Assembly: GCF_002179965.1 (NCBI RefSeq)
Contig: NZ_NGUQ01000037.1
Location: 434,001-498,000 of the forward strand
Reading direction: 5' to 3'
DNA from: Pandoraea sp. PE-S2T-3
GTDB lineage: Bacteria; Pseudomonadota; Gammaproteobacteria; Burkholderiales; Burkholderiaceae
DNA length: 64,000 bases
Shown here one piece after another: positions 53,461-63,294 of the stretch. The notes under the pieces are model-generated. The model did not search any database. It had not been told where the DNA came from and saw only the letters and a program-made list of their open reading frames with translations. Position 1 is the first letter of the stretch, and each line of letters opens with the position of its first letter. The position numbers and the translations under genes were made by a program.

Positions 53461-54426
53461 TCAGCACAAGGCGAGCCGCTCGCCCAGCCATGGCATGAGG
53501 CGTTGCAACTCGGGGAATGCCTCTTGCGCCAGCGCGAGACGCCCGGCAAGAAAGCACTGCGAGGCCATCTCCGAGACTTCGCCTTCGCGAGAGACCTGAT
53601 AAATCGTGCGCGATAGCGCTGGGCCGGGCAGCGGCAGTGCGGCCACTTGAGAGAGCGACGCGCGTCCCTGCAACAGACACAGCGGCGTGGCGATCGTGAA
53701 GCCCAGATCGGCGGCAACCATCGACATGACCACGTCGGATGTGTCGATCTCCAGATGCATGCGCGGCGAGTGACCCGTGCGGCGCAGATGGCGCTCGATG
53801 ACGGCACCAAAGTGCGAGCGTCCCGAGAACCGGATCAGCGGCAGGGTGCGAATCAGTTCGCTCAGATCGGCCTGGGCAAGCTCGGCCTCGCGCGCCTTGG
53901 GCACCACGACGATGAACGGCTCGGTGAAGATCGGGCGGCGTACCAGCCGCTCCATATCGTGCATGGGGTCGCTGGTGACGATCAGGTCGAGCTGGCGGGC
54001 GAGCAGCGCTTGCGCGTGTCCGTTGGCCAGCCCGGACCAGAGCAGCAGTTCGCTGGTGCTGCCCGACATCTGCCGCACGATCGACGGGCCGACGGTGGCG
54101 GCAAACGAGTCGATCATGCCCACGCGCACGGCGGCACGGCTGGCGACATCGGCGTCTTGCACCTGCGCGATGAGGCGGTCCATGTCGTCGACGATCTGGC
54201 GGGCATGACGCGAGAGCGCCAGACCGGCCGGCGTGAGCTTGAGCGGACGGCGCGACCGGTCGAGCACTCGCGTACCCACGGTTTGCTCGATCTGGGCGAT
54301 GGCCTGCGAGATGGCCGATTGCGTGACGCCCAGCGTATCGGCGGCGCCCGAGAGGCTGCCGGCCGACGCGACGGCTTCAAAGATCCGCAACGATCTGACG
54401 TCGAGGTCTGCACGCTTTTTCATCAA
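53461..54426 (-). CDS. LysR-family transcriptional regulator
   Basis: A 321-aa LysR regulator with the helix-turn-helix GSLSGAADTLGVTQSAISQA (about residues 22-41). The effector domain begins near residue 95 (AAVRVGMIDSF). It lies 110 bp upstream of the ABC importer genes on the same strand and probably regulates them. ATG 54426 or 54423 may serve. A CTAATAC-N3-GTATTAG palindrome lies about 130 bp upstream of its start. Confidence 0.88.
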   Translation of the reverse strand: MMKKRADLDVRSLRIFEAVASAGSLSGAADTLGVTQSAISQAIAQIEQTVGTRVLDRSRRPLKLTPAGLALSRHARQIVDDMDRLIAQVQDADVASRAAVRVGMIDSFAATVGPSIVRQMSGSTSELLLWSGLANGHAQALLARQLDLIVTSDPMHDMERLVRRPIFTEPFIVVVPKAREAELAQADLSELIRTLPLIRFSGRSHFGAVIERHLRRTGHSPRMHLEIDTSDVVMSMVAADLGFTIATPLCLLQGRASLSQVAALPLPGPALSRTIYQVSREGEVSEMASQCFLAGRLALAQEAFPELQRLMPWLGERLALC

Positions 54427-54783
54427 CCTGTCTCCGGTCGGGCGGTGCGTGCCGGTGGCGCGAGAGGGCGTTTTCCGGTGCGCAGCGATGCATCGATATA
54501 AGAATTTCTGTGGATTGTAGGGATTCAGGCCCTAAAAACAAAAACGAATTAAGTAAAACTAATACTTTGTATTAGCCCGTGAGAATCCGGGTAGGGGAAA
54601 TCGCTTAGGGGCAGGGCTGAGGGTGTTGACGTGCGGAACGAACGCGTTCGCAGATGGGGGCGAGGGCAGGGACGCGGGAGGTCAGGTGAATCTGGCGAGG
54701 GCGCCTGTTGAGGGAATCTTATTATTTCCTTTACGCGCGCACGGGAATAATCGGTGCCGTGCATGCTGCACGAGCGCTTGGTG
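54427..54783. other. Divergent promoter region between lysR and the ECF sigma gene
   Basis: About 350 bp without a gene. It contains the palindrome CTAATAC (54559-54565), TTT, GTATTAG (54569-54575) in an AT-rich stretch, a plausible LysR autoregulatory site. The right half has low-complexity G-rich sequence and AT-rich TTATTATTTCC before the sigma factor. Confidence 0.45.
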
Positions 54784-55344
54784 ATGACGATGCTGGACTT
54801 CGAACGCGACACGAGTTTCGCGAGCCTTTTACCCCCGATGCTGCCCAAACTCTGGACGTTCGCTTTGCGTCTGACGGGCGACCGGCACGACGCGGAAGAC
54901 CTCGTCCAACGCGCCTGCGTGCGGGCGCTGGAGCGGGCCGATGCCCACTTGCGTCCGGACAGTGCGCCGCTGAACTGGCTGTATTCGATCGTCCACTCAT
55001 TGTGGGTCAACGAATTACGTGCCCGGAACGTGCGCAGCCGCAGCGGCGTGGCGTGGGACGACGAGATGCTCGAGAACGTGGCCGATGGCGTGTCGGGGCT
55101 GCCCGACGAGCACGCCAGCCATCAGCAGATTGTCGACGCGGTGGAACGCTTGCCGCAGACCCAGCGCATTGCACTGCTGCTCGTGGCAGTCGAAGGGTTC
55201 AGTTATCGCGAAGCTGCCCAGATTCTCGATGTGCCCGTGGCGACGGTGACCGGCCGCCTGTCGGCGGCGCGTCAGGCCATTGGTGTGCAGTTCGGCATTG
55301 CGCCGCGTCGCTTGCGGCCGGCGCTGGCAGAGACATCCAAATAA
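54784..55344 (+). CDS. ECF-type RNA polymerase sigma factor
   Basis: A 186-aa sigma factor with region 2 (TGDRHDAEDLVQRACVRALE) and region 4 (FSYREAAQILDVPVATVTGR) separated by a short linker; no region 3. It directs RNA polymerase to a small regulon. The N-terminus is uncertain: ATG 54784 (MTMLDFERD), ATG 54763 or GTG 54754 are possible, none with an ideal ribosome site. The stop overlaps the start of the putative anti-sigma factor (TAATG). Confidence 0.85.
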   Translation: MTMLDFERDTSFASLLPPMLPKLWTFALRLTGDRHDAEDLVQRACVRALERADAHLRPDSAPLNWLYSIVHSLWVNELRARNVRSRSGVAWDDEMLENVADGVSGLPDEHASHQQIVDAVERLPQTQRIALLLVAVEGFSYREAAQILDVPVATVTGRLSAARQAIGVQFGIAPRRLRPALAETSK

Positions 55345-55994
55345 TGGTGATCAACGACCAGACGCTCCTGTCCTATGTAGAAGGGGCCTTGTCCGACGAT
55401 GCACGTCTACAGGTCGAAGCCGCGATTGCCCGCTCGAAGGACATGGGCGCGCGCGTGGCGGCGTTGCGGGCCTCGGCGTTGCCGTATCGCGAGGCGTTCG
55501 ACGATCTCGTGGCTCCCCCCGTGCCACCGGGGCTCAAGGCGAGTGTGCTGGCGCTGACACGGGGACGCACGACGCATGGGTTGCTGCGCAAAGCGTCCAG
55601 CGCCAACGACGCCAGTTTCGTGCGCACGCATGCCACTCGTATGTTCGGCGGCGAACTCGCGGCGGGTGCCATGCCGGGCGTGGTCCATTTCGCCGCTCCC
55701 CGTGCGCGGCCGCTGGTGTGGTGGTCGGCCGGCACGTTTGCCGCCGCTGCTACAGCGTGTGCCGTATTGTTGTCGTTCGCCGGTGCGCGCTTCTTGGCCG
55801 ACGAGCCATCCTCTTCCTCGTTGTCATCGCTGCTGCTGACGCCCTCGGTCAGCAACGCCGCGACGACCATGTGTAGTGAAGGACGCCCGACACGATCGCA
55901 GTCCGAGGATTCATCCGGTCGGCGACCTGGTTATGGCGATGTGCCGATGGCACCCGGTGGGCGCGACACATGCGAGGTATGGCGATTGCCCTGA
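55344..55994 (+). CDS. Putative membrane-anchored anti-sigma factor
   Basis: A 216-aa protein coupled to the sigma factor gene. The N-terminal 90 residues are a helical cytoplasmic domain (LLSYVEGALSDDARLQVEAA) as in anti-sigma factors, but the zinc-finger HxxxCxxC is missing. One membrane helix (WWSAGTFAAAATACAVLLSF, about residues 128-147) follows, then a Ser/Leu-rich periplasmic tail. The last 64 bases overlap the convergent winged-helix gene, so the C-terminal residues may not be conserved. Confidence 0.7.
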   Translation: MVINDQTLLSYVEGALSDDARLQVEAAIARSKDMGARVAALRASALPYREAFDDLVAPPVPPGLKASVLALTRGRTTHGLLRKASSANDASFVRTHATRMFGGELAAGAMPGVVHFAAPRARPLVWWSAGTFAAAATACAVLLSFAGARFLADEPSSSSLSSLLLTPSVSNAATTMCSEGRPTRSQSEDSSGRRPGYGDVPMAPGGRDTCEVWRLP

Positions 55995-56668
55995 CGCTCC
56001 AGCGTGTAGCCGCCACCGTAGACCGTGCGCAGCGTCAAGCCATGATCGCCTCGCAGACCCAGCCGGTTGCGCAGCTTGTAGACGTGCTGTTCGATACTGC
56101 GGGCCGCTACCTTTTCGTCGCTTCCCCAGATGGCTTCGGCAATCTGCTGCCGGCTGATGCGCATCTCCGGTTGGCTGAAGATCAGCCATGCCACGGCGAA
56201 CTCGCGTGCAGTCAGCGGTACGTCGAGACCGTGAATCGCGACGGTGTCGCGGCCACGATCGACGACATAGGCACCCACTTCCAGAATCTCGTTGCTGCGC
56301 GCCGCGGTTGACGTCGCGCGGCGCTGCATGGCGAGCGACAGCCGGACGCTAAGCTCGCCCACGTCGACCGGATACATCACGACGTCGTCGCAGCCTGAGC
56401 GAAACGCGAAGTCGAGCATCCATGCCGGCGTGCCGAAGCAGATGACCGGCGCCCCGTCACCCCGCGCACCCCGGCGACGGGCCAGTACGCCCTGCATTTC
56501 ATAAGGGCCGAGCGCGGCGTCGATGAGGACCGCCGAGTAACCGATGCGCGTCGCGGCAATCGCGTACTGCGCGGCGTCGTCGAAGTGCTGACAGGACCCG
56601 TCCGTGTTCAGGCTGGTGCGAATGGCTTCGTAAAGCGCGACGTCTCTCGTCAGAATTGCAAACTTCAC
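55931..56668 (-). CDS. Winged-helix regulator with degenerate receiver domain (1)
   Basis: A 245-aa OmpR-like protein. The C-terminal winged helix is clear (VPLTAREFAVAWLIFSQPEM, SIEQHVYKLRNRLG, LRTVYGGGYTLER). The N-terminal part looks like a receiver fold (SAVLIDAALG), but the conserved Lys is replaced (VVMYPVD) and the Thr/Ser position is altered (VICFGTP), so phosphorylation is doubtful. GTG 56668 is chosen because GGAG lies six to seven bases upstream. It is convergent with, and overlaps, the anti-sigma gene. Confidence 0.78.
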   Translation of the reverse strand: MKFAILTRDVALYEAIRTSLNTDGSCQHFDDAAQYAIAATRIGYSAVLIDAALGPYEMQGVLARRRGARGDGAPVICFGTPAWMLDFAFRSGCDDVVMYPVDVGELSVRLSLAMQRRATSTAARSNEILEVGAYVVDRGRDTVAIHGLDVPLTAREFAVAWLIFSQPEMRISRQQIAEAIWGSDEKVAARSIEQHVYKLRNRLGLRGDHGLTLRTVYGGGYTLERQGNRHTSHVSRPPGAIGTSP

Positions 56669-56862
56669 CGGAATCTCCAATTACCCGTCTTAAATACGTT
56701 CTTACATGCTTCGAGTCACCGTGCTGTCTTGCAGCGCTCCCTACATAAACACCTGAACCGGCGATATGAAAAGTGAGGATTTCGCATCAGGTTGTTGAGA
56801 ATTCAGCAGGGTATGGCGTTCTACCTTGAGTTACCTGCCACTCCCCCCGAAAAGCGAACCTC

Positions 56863-58353
56863 ATGAACGCACGGATCTACTTCGCATTGATCGCCAGTGC
56901 GCGTATGCGTAACGCTATGCCACGCTGCGCCGATGCCTTGCTCGCCGGCGATTGGCCGCGTGCCTATGCGGCCATTTGCGGCGCTGCCGACCAGAACGAA
57001 AAGCACTGGCAAGACGTGCAAGGTGCCAATCTCGGCGCGCTGGCCGACGTTCAGGTGCTGCGCGAACTTGAGGAAGAAGCCGAGCAGAGCTATGCGAGAG
57101 CGCAGCGCGGTTGCCGCGCCGGTGGCGATGCGTTGCGTCTGATGTCGGCGCGTAATGCGGGTTGGCAGGCGTTGCTGCGCGACCGATTTGCCGTGGCGCG
57201 CAACTGCTTCATCAGCATTATTCGTGATCGCGCGAGCGATGCTGCGCAGGAAATTGAGGCGCGTGTGGGGCTGGCTATCGTCGACTATCGGCTGGGGCGG
57301 CCGCATGCGGCCATGCAAGTGCTATTGCAAGCCGACCGGTCGGTTAATGAGCTTCTTAATGCGCTTCATCCGATCTGGGAAAGCATCGTTTCGCTATTGC
57401 TTTCGGACATCACGCTGCATTCGCGCATTCGCCGCTCGTCGGCATTGTCCGATCATGTGTTCTGGCAATCCGCGTGGCTGAGTGCAGAGTCAGCGCCGGG
57501 CGCTACGCATCAATGCGAAGCCACCGATGGGCTCGATGTGTTTGGCAATCGTGTCGCAGCGGCAGACACCAGCTCGGCCACCGACGGGGTGCTGGTGTGC
57601 CGGTATCGCACCTATATGCGCCATCTGGGCGAGTTGTCGGATGGCGGCCGTGTCCATGCAGGTGCATTGAACGACTTGATCGACGGCTTACGTGCGTGCG
57701 GCAGCCCGCAGGTGCTGATGAATCTGAGGCTTAACGCCGTGCTCGCGGCATTGGCGGGCGGGCAGGCCGACGTCGCGGTGCGGCTCTTCGATGCCATCGG
57801 CGCCCGCGACGTGCATCATGCCGCGCGGCACTCCGATCTCGAATGGCTGTACGTGAGCGCAAAGCTGGCGTTCCAACGCGGCCAGATCCATCAGGGCATT
57901 TCGCTGTACACCAGCTATTCGTTGCAGGCGTTGTTCTGCCTGCGTTCGCAGATCGCCCCGACGCGCAGTCTCGACCCGCAGGCGGATGCGGCACAGATGG
58001 CACGCGGCGACGATATCGCCACGCGCTTGCCGGCCAAATATCGCAAGGCCTATCGCTACATCATCGAGCACATTGCGCACAGCGAACTCACCACGCGTGA
58101 AGTCGCGGCACAGGTCAACGTGACGGAGCGTGCACTGCAAATGGTGTTCAAGCGCTCGCTGGGCATGTCGCCGGGCGCACTCATTCGCAAACTGCGTCTC
58201 GAAGGCATTCGTAATGAACTAATGGACGACGCACGCGTCATGGGGTCCGTACTGGGCACGGCAAATCGTTGGGGGGTGACGAGCCGCTCGGCGCTGGTCA
58301 AGAGCTATCGCAAGCAGTTCGACGAATCGCCCTCGGAGACGATCAACGCCTGA
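56863..58353 (+). CDS. AraC-family activator, HrpB-like
   Basis: A 496-aa regulator. The C-terminal AraC domain has two helix-turn-helices (TTREVAAQVNVTERALQMVF and ANRWGVTSRSALVKSYRKQF) after AKYRKAYRYIIEHIA. The 380-residue N-terminal region is helical with TPR-like repeats (AVARNCFISIIRDRASDAAQ). This architecture and length match HrpB/HrpX-type activators of type III secretion. No secretion genes are in the window, so the target may lie elsewhere or differ. Flanked by two paralogous winged-helix regulators. Confidence 0.78.
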   Translation: MNARIYFALIASARMRNAMPRCADALLAGDWPRAYAAICGAADQNEKHWQDVQGANLGALADVQVLRELEEEAEQSYARAQRGCRAGGDALRLMSARNAGWQALLRDRFAVARNCFISIIRDRASDAAQEIEARVGLAIVDYRLGRPHAAMQVLLQADRSVNELLNALHPIWESIVSLLLSDITLHSRIRRSSALSDHVFWQSAWLSAESAPGATHQCEATDGLDVFGNRVAAADTSSATDGVLVCRYRTYMRHLGELSDGGRVHAGALNDLIDGLRACGSPQVLMNLRLNAVLAALAGGQADVAVRLFDAIGARDVHHAARHSDLEWLYVSAKLAFQRGQIHQGISLYTSYSLQALFCLRSQIAPTRSLDPQADAAQMARGDDIATRLPAKYRKAYRYIIEHIAHSELTTREVAAQVNVTERALQMVFKRSLGMSPGALIRKLRLEGIRNELMDDARVMGSVLGTANRWGVTSRSALVKSYRKQFDESPSETINA

Positions 58354-58507
58354 GCGTCATCAACGTGGGGGATGTGCACTGGTTTCGGCGTTGCAGGGCA
58401 CCCCATTGGTGCGTGTAAGAGGACGTAATATGACGCGCTGTTGAGATTTTCGGCGTGTCCGAGGGCCTGAGGCAGACTCGCCGCTGTTTCCCTCGAAAGG
58501 CCCCGGC

Positions 58508-59215
58508 ATGGTCATCGTGCTTCTGTCTCGCAGCAAAGCGCTTCGCGCCGTCTTCTCTGCACTTGAACAAGGCTCAGGCAATTGCCGGGTCATCGATTTC
58601 GACAATCGCGTGGAGCTGATCCGTTATCTCTCGGTGCGCGCCAATGCCGATCTGGTGGTCATCGATGCCGATACCGACGCCGAGGCCATCGCGTTTCTCG
58701 CGACGTGGCGCACCTGCCACGCGCGCCACGATCTCCCCATTCTCGTCACCGGCCACTATCTGAGTGCGGCTGCCATGCGCGATGCGCTGGCTTGCGGCGG
58801 CGACGACATCGTCGCGGGTGCGCTATCGCTAGACGAGTTGCAGGCGCGGGCGTATCGCTGCGTGGCGCGGCGGCGCACGTCGGAGCTTGAGGCGACCGTC
58901 ATCGAATACGGCGGCTACCGGCTGGATAAGCTGAACTGCCGCTGCACTCGCGAAGGTTGTCCGATTCACCTGACAACCCGCGAGTTCGCGACAGCATGGC
59001 TGTTCTTCTCGCATCCGGGGTCGGTGCTGAGCCGCCCGCGTATCTCCGAAAAGATCTGGGGGGAAGCCGCACAGGCCCGTGAGCCGGGTGCGCTGACGCG
59101 CTATATCAACCAGATACGCCGCAAGCTCGGGCTTTCGGGAGGCGGCCCGGTGGCACTGCGCGCCGTGTATGCCTCGGGCTACCGGCTTGACGGTCCGCAG
59201 CCCGCGAGGCTGTAA
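58508..59215 (+). CDS. Winged-helix regulator with degenerate receiver domain (2)
   Basis: A 235-aa paralogue of the protein encoded at 55931. The C-terminal winged helix contains IHLTTREFATAWLFFSHPGS, RYINQIRRKLG and LRAVYASGYRLDG. The receiver-like half lacks the acidic pair (VIVLLSRSKAL) and the Lys (DDIVAGAL), though LVVIDADTD keeps an Asp at about the phosphoacceptor place. It probably works without phosphorylation. It follows the HrpB-like gene by 150 bp. Confidence 0.78.
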   Translation: MVIVLLSRSKALRAVFSALEQGSGNCRVIDFDNRVELIRYLSVRANADLVVIDADTDAEAIAFLATWRTCHARHDLPILVTGHYLSAAAMRDALACGGDDIVAGALSLDELQARAYRCVARRRTSELEATVIEYGGYRLDKLNCRCTREGCPIHLTTREFATAWLFFSHPGSVLSRPRISEKIWGEAAQAREPGALTRYINQIRRKLGLSGGGPVALRAVYASGYRLDGPQPARL

Positions 59216-59260
59216 GCTTTGCTATTCGGGCACATGGCCCATGACAGTTCCGGAGAACCC

Positions 59261-59662
59261 ATGAAAAAGATTTGGATGAGCGGCGCGGCGGCGCTGATGT
59301 TGACCGGCCTGACGAGCGCCTCCGCGTGGGCTGCCGATCCCTGCGACAACCCGCAGGATCAGACCACCATGAACGCTTGCGCGGGCAAGTCGCTTGCTGC
59401 ATCTGACAAGAAGCTCAACGAGACGTACAACGCGCTGGTCAAGAAGGTCGGCCCTGCGGGCAAGAGCAAGCTCCTGAGCGCGCAACGCGCATGGCTCGCG
59501 TGGCGGGATGCCCAATGTGCGTTCGAGACCATGGGGACCGATGGCGGCAGCATTCACGCAGCAATGTACGCCTCGTGCGCCGATGAACTGACGCAGGCGC
59601 AGACCAAGCGACTCGACGGTCAGCTTCACTGTCAGGAAGGGGACCTGTCCTGCTCGAAGTAA
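59261..59662 (+). CDS. LprI-like (DUF1311) exported protein
   Basis: A 133-aa protein with a signal peptide ending SAWAADP. The mature part has the DUF1311 pattern: C at DPCDNP, MNACAGKSLAASDKKLNETY, then RAWLAWRDAQCAFE and later Cys in ASCADEL. LprI of Mycobacterium inhibits lysozyme; most homologues are untested. The ATG at 59261 has GGAGAACCC directly upstream. Confidence 0.87.
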   Translation: MKKIWMSGAAALMLTGLTSASAWAADPCDNPQDQTTMNACAGKSLAASDKKLNETYNALVKKVGPAGKSKLLSAQRAWLAWRDAQCAFETMGTDGGSIHAAMYASCADELTQAQTKRLDGQLHCQEGDLSCSK

Positions 59663-59691
59663 GACGCGCCGAGTCAGCTCACATCTGCCGG

Positions 59692-60663
59692 TCAAAGCAG
59701 GCGGTAGGCGAGCCGGGCCGCGACACGGGCCCCTGACCCTTGGGGATCGAAGTGCGGGTTGTATTCCGCAAGATCGGCCACGCGGAGTTTGCCCGAACGG
59801 CGCACGTGCGTGGCAATCGCCTCGACCACAGTGATGGGCACACCATAGACAGCCGGTGCCGACACACCGGGCATGACTGCCGCGGGCAGGACGTCCAGGC
59901 AGATCGTGAGGTAGACGTGCGACACCTCCTCGATCAGCGCATCGATCTGCGCGAGACGAGCGTCCAGATGCCTGTCCTGCATCTCAATGTCTTCGGCGTA
60001 TGTCACCCCCAACTCGTTCGCACGCGCAAATAGCGACGCAGTGTTGCCCAGACGGCTGACGCCAAGGCAGACGTAGTCAAAAGGCAATCCGGCTGCCTCA
60101 CTGGCTTGTGCAATTTGATCGAAGGGGGTCCCGGACGTGCCGGGCCGGGCAGTTCGCAAATCGAAATGCGCATCGAGATTGAGAATCAGCACCCGGCCGC
60201 GGTCGCCTTTTGCGTCGAGATGTGCGCGCAGCCCCTGCCATGTACCCCATGCAATCTCATGACCGCCGCCGAGCACGACGGGCCTTGCACCGGCGTCCAA
60301 CTGATGGCGGACAGCGGTGGCGAGCGCGGCTTGCGCGGCTTCGAGCGCGTCGCCTTCACAGGTCACGTCCCCAGCATCGTAGAGCGGGGCGATGTCGTGG
60401 GCAGGGAGGTTCGCGAGCGCACGGCGAATGGCTTGCGGCCCTTCGGACGCACCCACACGCCCTTGATTGCGTTTGACGCCGGCGTCGCATGCGAATCCGA
60501 GCAGTACGGGAGCGCCCGGCACTGCCGAGTGTGCTGGGCCGTCGAGCACTTTCACGACGTTGAAAAGCCGGCGGGTGTCGCCGCGCTCGTTCGCGTCGGT
60601 ACGACCTTGCCAGACGGTGGGCATCGCCGTCTGCGCGGGGAGGGCTGTCGCTGAAGTGGGCAT
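59692..60663 (-). CDS. hutG: Formimidoylglutamase
   Basis: A 323-aa enzyme of the ureohydrolase (arginase) fold that hydrolyses N-formimidoyl-L-glutamate to glutamate and formamide, the last step of this histidine pathway. Mn ligands are in [18 protein letters not shown] and [30 protein letters not shown] is the substrate loop typical of HutG. ATG 60663 lies 22 bp after the hutI stop; a long frame extends further upstream inside hutI but is unlikely to be used. Last gene of the hut operon here. Confidence 0.92.
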   Translation of the reverse strand: MPTSATALPAQTAMPTVWQGRTDANERGDTRRLFNVVKVLDGPAHSAVPGAPVLLGFACDAGVKRNQGRVGASEGPQAIRRALANLPAHDIAPLYDAGDVTCEGDALEAAQAALATAVRHQLDAGARPVVLGGGHEIAWGTWQGLRAHLDAKGDRGRVLILNLDAHFDLRTARPGTSGTPFDQIAQASEAAGLPFDYVCLGVSRLGNTASLFARANELGVTYAEDIEMQDRHLDARLAQIDALIEEVSHVYLTICLDVLPAAVMPGVSAPAVYGVPITVVEAIATHVRRSGKLRVADLAEYNPHFDPQGSGARVAARLAYRLL

Positions 60664-60685
60664 GGGAGCGGGTACCGTGAAGGGG

Positions 60686-61906
60686 TTATGCGTCGACGGA
60701 CACGTCGCGCCATTGTCCGTGGCGGATGGTCCGGCAGGGCAGTTCGCCGCCAAGCCAGTACGCCAGTTCGGCAGGCCGTTCAATTTCCCACGCGACGAAG
60801 TCGGCTGTCTTTCCAATTTCGATCGTGCCGTGGGTATCGAGCATGCCGAGGGCTTTGGCGGCGTTGCGTGTCACACCTGCCAGCGCTTCTTCAGGCGTCA
60901 GGCCGAACAATGTGCACGCCATGTTCATCATCAGACGTAGCGACAGGGCAGGCGAGGTACCCGGATTCAGATCGGAGGCCACGGCAATATCGACACCGTG
61001 CTGGCGCAGCAGGTGCACCGGCGGCCGGCGCGATTCCTGAAGCATGTGGAATGCGCCCGGCAGCAGCACGGCCACCGTACCGGCCCGGCCCATCGCAGCC
61101 GCGTCTTCCGGCGTCATGTATTCGAGATGGTCCGCCGACAGTGCACCCAGCTCCGCCGCAAGGCTGGCACCACCCAGGGGCGAGAGTTGCTCGGCGTGCA
61201 GCTTCACGGGCAGCTTCAGCTTCTGCGCACGCAGCAGCACGCGCATGACCTGTGCGGGCGAGAAGGCAATCGTCTCGCAGAACGCATCGACCGCATCGAC
61301 CAGCCGCTCTTCGGCGAGCGTCGGCAGAATTTCGGCGCAAACGTAGTTCACATACTCGTCCGCCTTACCGGCAAACTCCGACGGCACGGCGTGCGCGGCC
61401 AGACACGTCGTCTTGACGGTAACCGGCAGTGCTTCGCCAAGGCGTCTGGCCACGCGCAGCATCTTGCGCTCGCTGTTCAGATCGAGTCCGTAGCCGGATT
61501 TGATCTCGACCGTCGTCACGCCGTCACGCATCAACGTGAGAAGCCGCTTGCGCGCCGACTCGAACAACGCGTCTTCGGTCGCATCGCGTGTGTGCCGCAC
61601 GGTGTATTTGATACCACCGCCCGCTGCCGAAATCTCGGCGTAACTCACGCCTTGCAGGCGCTGCTCGAACTCGAGACTGCGGTTGCCGCCGAACACCAGA
61701 TGCGTATGACAGTCGATTAGCCCCGGTGTGACCCACGCGCCTTGCAGATCGACACATTCGTCGGCTGCGGTGGCGGAGCGCTCGCTGCGCGGGCCGACCC
61801 ATTCGATTTGCTTGCCGTGCGTGACGATCACGGCGTCTTCGATCGCGTGGTAGCGGCCGTCGCGCATCGTGGCGACACGGCAGTGCTTCCAGTGGATACG
61901 TTTCAT
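60686..61906 (-). CDS. hutI: Imidazolonepropionase
   Basis: A 406-aa amidohydrolase that opens the ring of 4-imidazolone-5-propanoate to N-formimidoylglutamate. The HxH motif is [10 protein letters not shown] (residues 66-75). [27 protein letters not shown] and [10 protein letters not shown] are typical HutI motifs. Its ATG overlaps the permease stop (ATGA), so it is coupled to the transporter. Confidence 0.95.
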   Translation of the reverse strand: MKRIHWKHCRVATMRDGRYHAIEDAVIVTHGKQIEWVGPRSERSATAADECVDLQGAWVTPGLIDCHTHLVFGGNRSLEFEQRLQGVSYAEISAAGGGIKYTVRHTRDATEDALFESARKRLLTLMRDGVTTVEIKSGYGLDLNSERKMLRVARRLGEALPVTVKTTCLAAHAVPSEFAGKADEYVNYVCAEILPTLAEERLVDAVDAFCETIAFSPAQVMRVLLRAQKLKLPVKLHAEQLSPLGGASLAAELGALSADHLEYMTPEDAAAMGRAGTVAVLLPGAFHMLQESRRPPVHLLRQHGVDIAVASDLNPGTSPALSLRLMMNMACTLFGLTPEEALAGVTRNAAKALGMLDTHGTIEIGKTADFVAWEIERPAELAYWLGGELPCRTIRHGQWRDVSVDA

Positions 61907-63294
61907 GAGAGGCTCGTTTGGCTGGTGTCGTCGCGCGCTTCACGCGACGCCTTGGGTTTGACGCCGAAGCAGTAGGCCGCCGACATCAGCGCGATCCAGC
62001 CCGCGCCGACATACAACGCCACCCGCGTGTCTTCCATATAGCCCAGCACGCCGATCACAAACAGCATGAACGCGATGGCGAGCGCCGGGCCGACCGGCCA
62101 CAGGGGCACCTTGAACTTGAGCGCAGCGACTTCATCGGCCGACAAGCGACGACGCATGGCGACCTGCGAGAGCAGAATCATCAGCCAGACCCAGACCGTC
62201 GCGAACGTGGCGATCGACGCGATGATCAGGAACACGCCTTCCGGAATCAGGTAGTTCAGCACCACGCCGCCAAGCAACGCGCCGGTCATCACCAGCACCG
62301 TTACCCAAGGCACGCCGTGGCGCGACGTTGCGCTGAATGCCGCCGGCGCCTGACCGTGCTCGGCCATGCCGAACATCATGCGGCCCGCGCCGAAGATATT
62401 GCTGTTGATGGCCGAGATGGCTGCCGAAATCACGATCACGTTGAGGATCGCTGCCGCCGACTTGATGCCCAGACCCGAGAAGATCTGCACGAACGGGCTG
62501 CCCTGATTGCCGATGCCGGTCCACGGGAAGATGGCCATCAGCACGCACATCGTCAGCACGTAGAACAGCAGAATGCGCAGCGGCACGGCGTTGATGGCAC
62601 GCGGAATCACCTTCTCGGGGTTCTTCGCTTCGCCGCCGGTGATGCCGATGATTTCAATGCCGCCATAGGCAAACATCACAACCGCCAGCGACGCCATCAG
62701 GCCACCCCAGCCATTCGGCAGGAAGCCGCCGTGCGACCAGAGGTTGCTCACTGCCGGGGCATGTTCGCTGTGGATATGCACGCCGGTGAACAGGATCACG
62801 GCCCCGCCGACGATCATGGCCACGATGGCGAGAATTTTCACCAACGCCAGCCAGAACTCCATTTCGCCGTACACCTTCACGTTGCACAGGTTCAGCCCGC
62901 AGATGACCATCACGATGCCGAGCACCCAGATCCATTGCGGCACGTCGGGAAACCAGAAGCCCATGTAGATGCCGAACGCCGTCACGTCGGCCAGACACAC
63001 GATGACCATCTCGAGGATGTAGGTCCATCCGGTGAGAAAGCCGGCGAGGGGGCCGAGGTTGTCGCGGGCATAGCGGCCGAACGAGCCCGATACCGGTTGG
63101 CGAACGACCATTTCACCGAGCGCGCGCATGACCATGTAGACGGCGGCGCCACCGATGATGTAGGCGAGGATGACGGCCGGACCGGCCAGTTGAATGGCGG
63201 AGGCCGAGCCATAGAACAGGCCGGTGCCGATGGCCGACCCGAGCGCCAGAAAGCGGATGTGCCGCGCGCTCAGATTGCGTTGCAGGTTTTTCAA
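61903..63294 (-). CDS. hutT: Histidine-type APC permease (HutT-like)
   Basis: A 463-aa transporter with 12 membrane helices. [20 protein letters not shown] is the APC helix-1 motif and [20 protein letters not shown] is common to the AAT subgroup (HutT, ProY, AroP). Its place between hutH and hutI and overlap with hutI make histidine or urocanate the likely substrate. Translation probably starts at TTG 63294 (MKNLQRN), since AGGAG lies five bases upstream; an ATG 16 codons earlier has no such site. Confidence 0.87.
   Translation of the reverse strand: MKNLQRNLSARHIRFLALGSAIGTGLFYGSASAIQLAGPAVILAYIIGGAAVYMVMRALGEMVVRQPVSGSFGRYARDNLGPLAGFLTGWTYILEMVIVCLADVTAFGIYMGFWFPDVPQWIWVLGIVMVICGLNLCNVKVYGEMEFWLALVKILAIVAMIVGGAVILFTGVHIHSEHAPAVSNLWSHGGFLPNGWGGLMASLAVVMFAYGGIEIIGITGGEAKNPEKVIPRAINAVPLRILLFYVLTMCVLMAIFPWTGIGNQGSPFVQIFSGLGIKSAAAILNVIVISAAISAINSNIFGAGRMMFGMAEHGQAPAAFSATSRHGVPWVTVLVMTGALLGGVVLNYLIPEGVFLIIASIATFATVWVWLMILLSQVAMRRRLSADEVAALKFKVPLWPVGPALAIAFMLFVIGVLGYMEDTRVALYVGAGWIALMSAAYCFGVKPKASREARDDTSQTSLS

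Noticed and set aside
60664-60816. N-terminal extension of hutG by 51 codons
   Set aside because: The extension lies in the end of hutI in another frame and has no HutG similarity; the ATG at 60663 fits the operon spacing.
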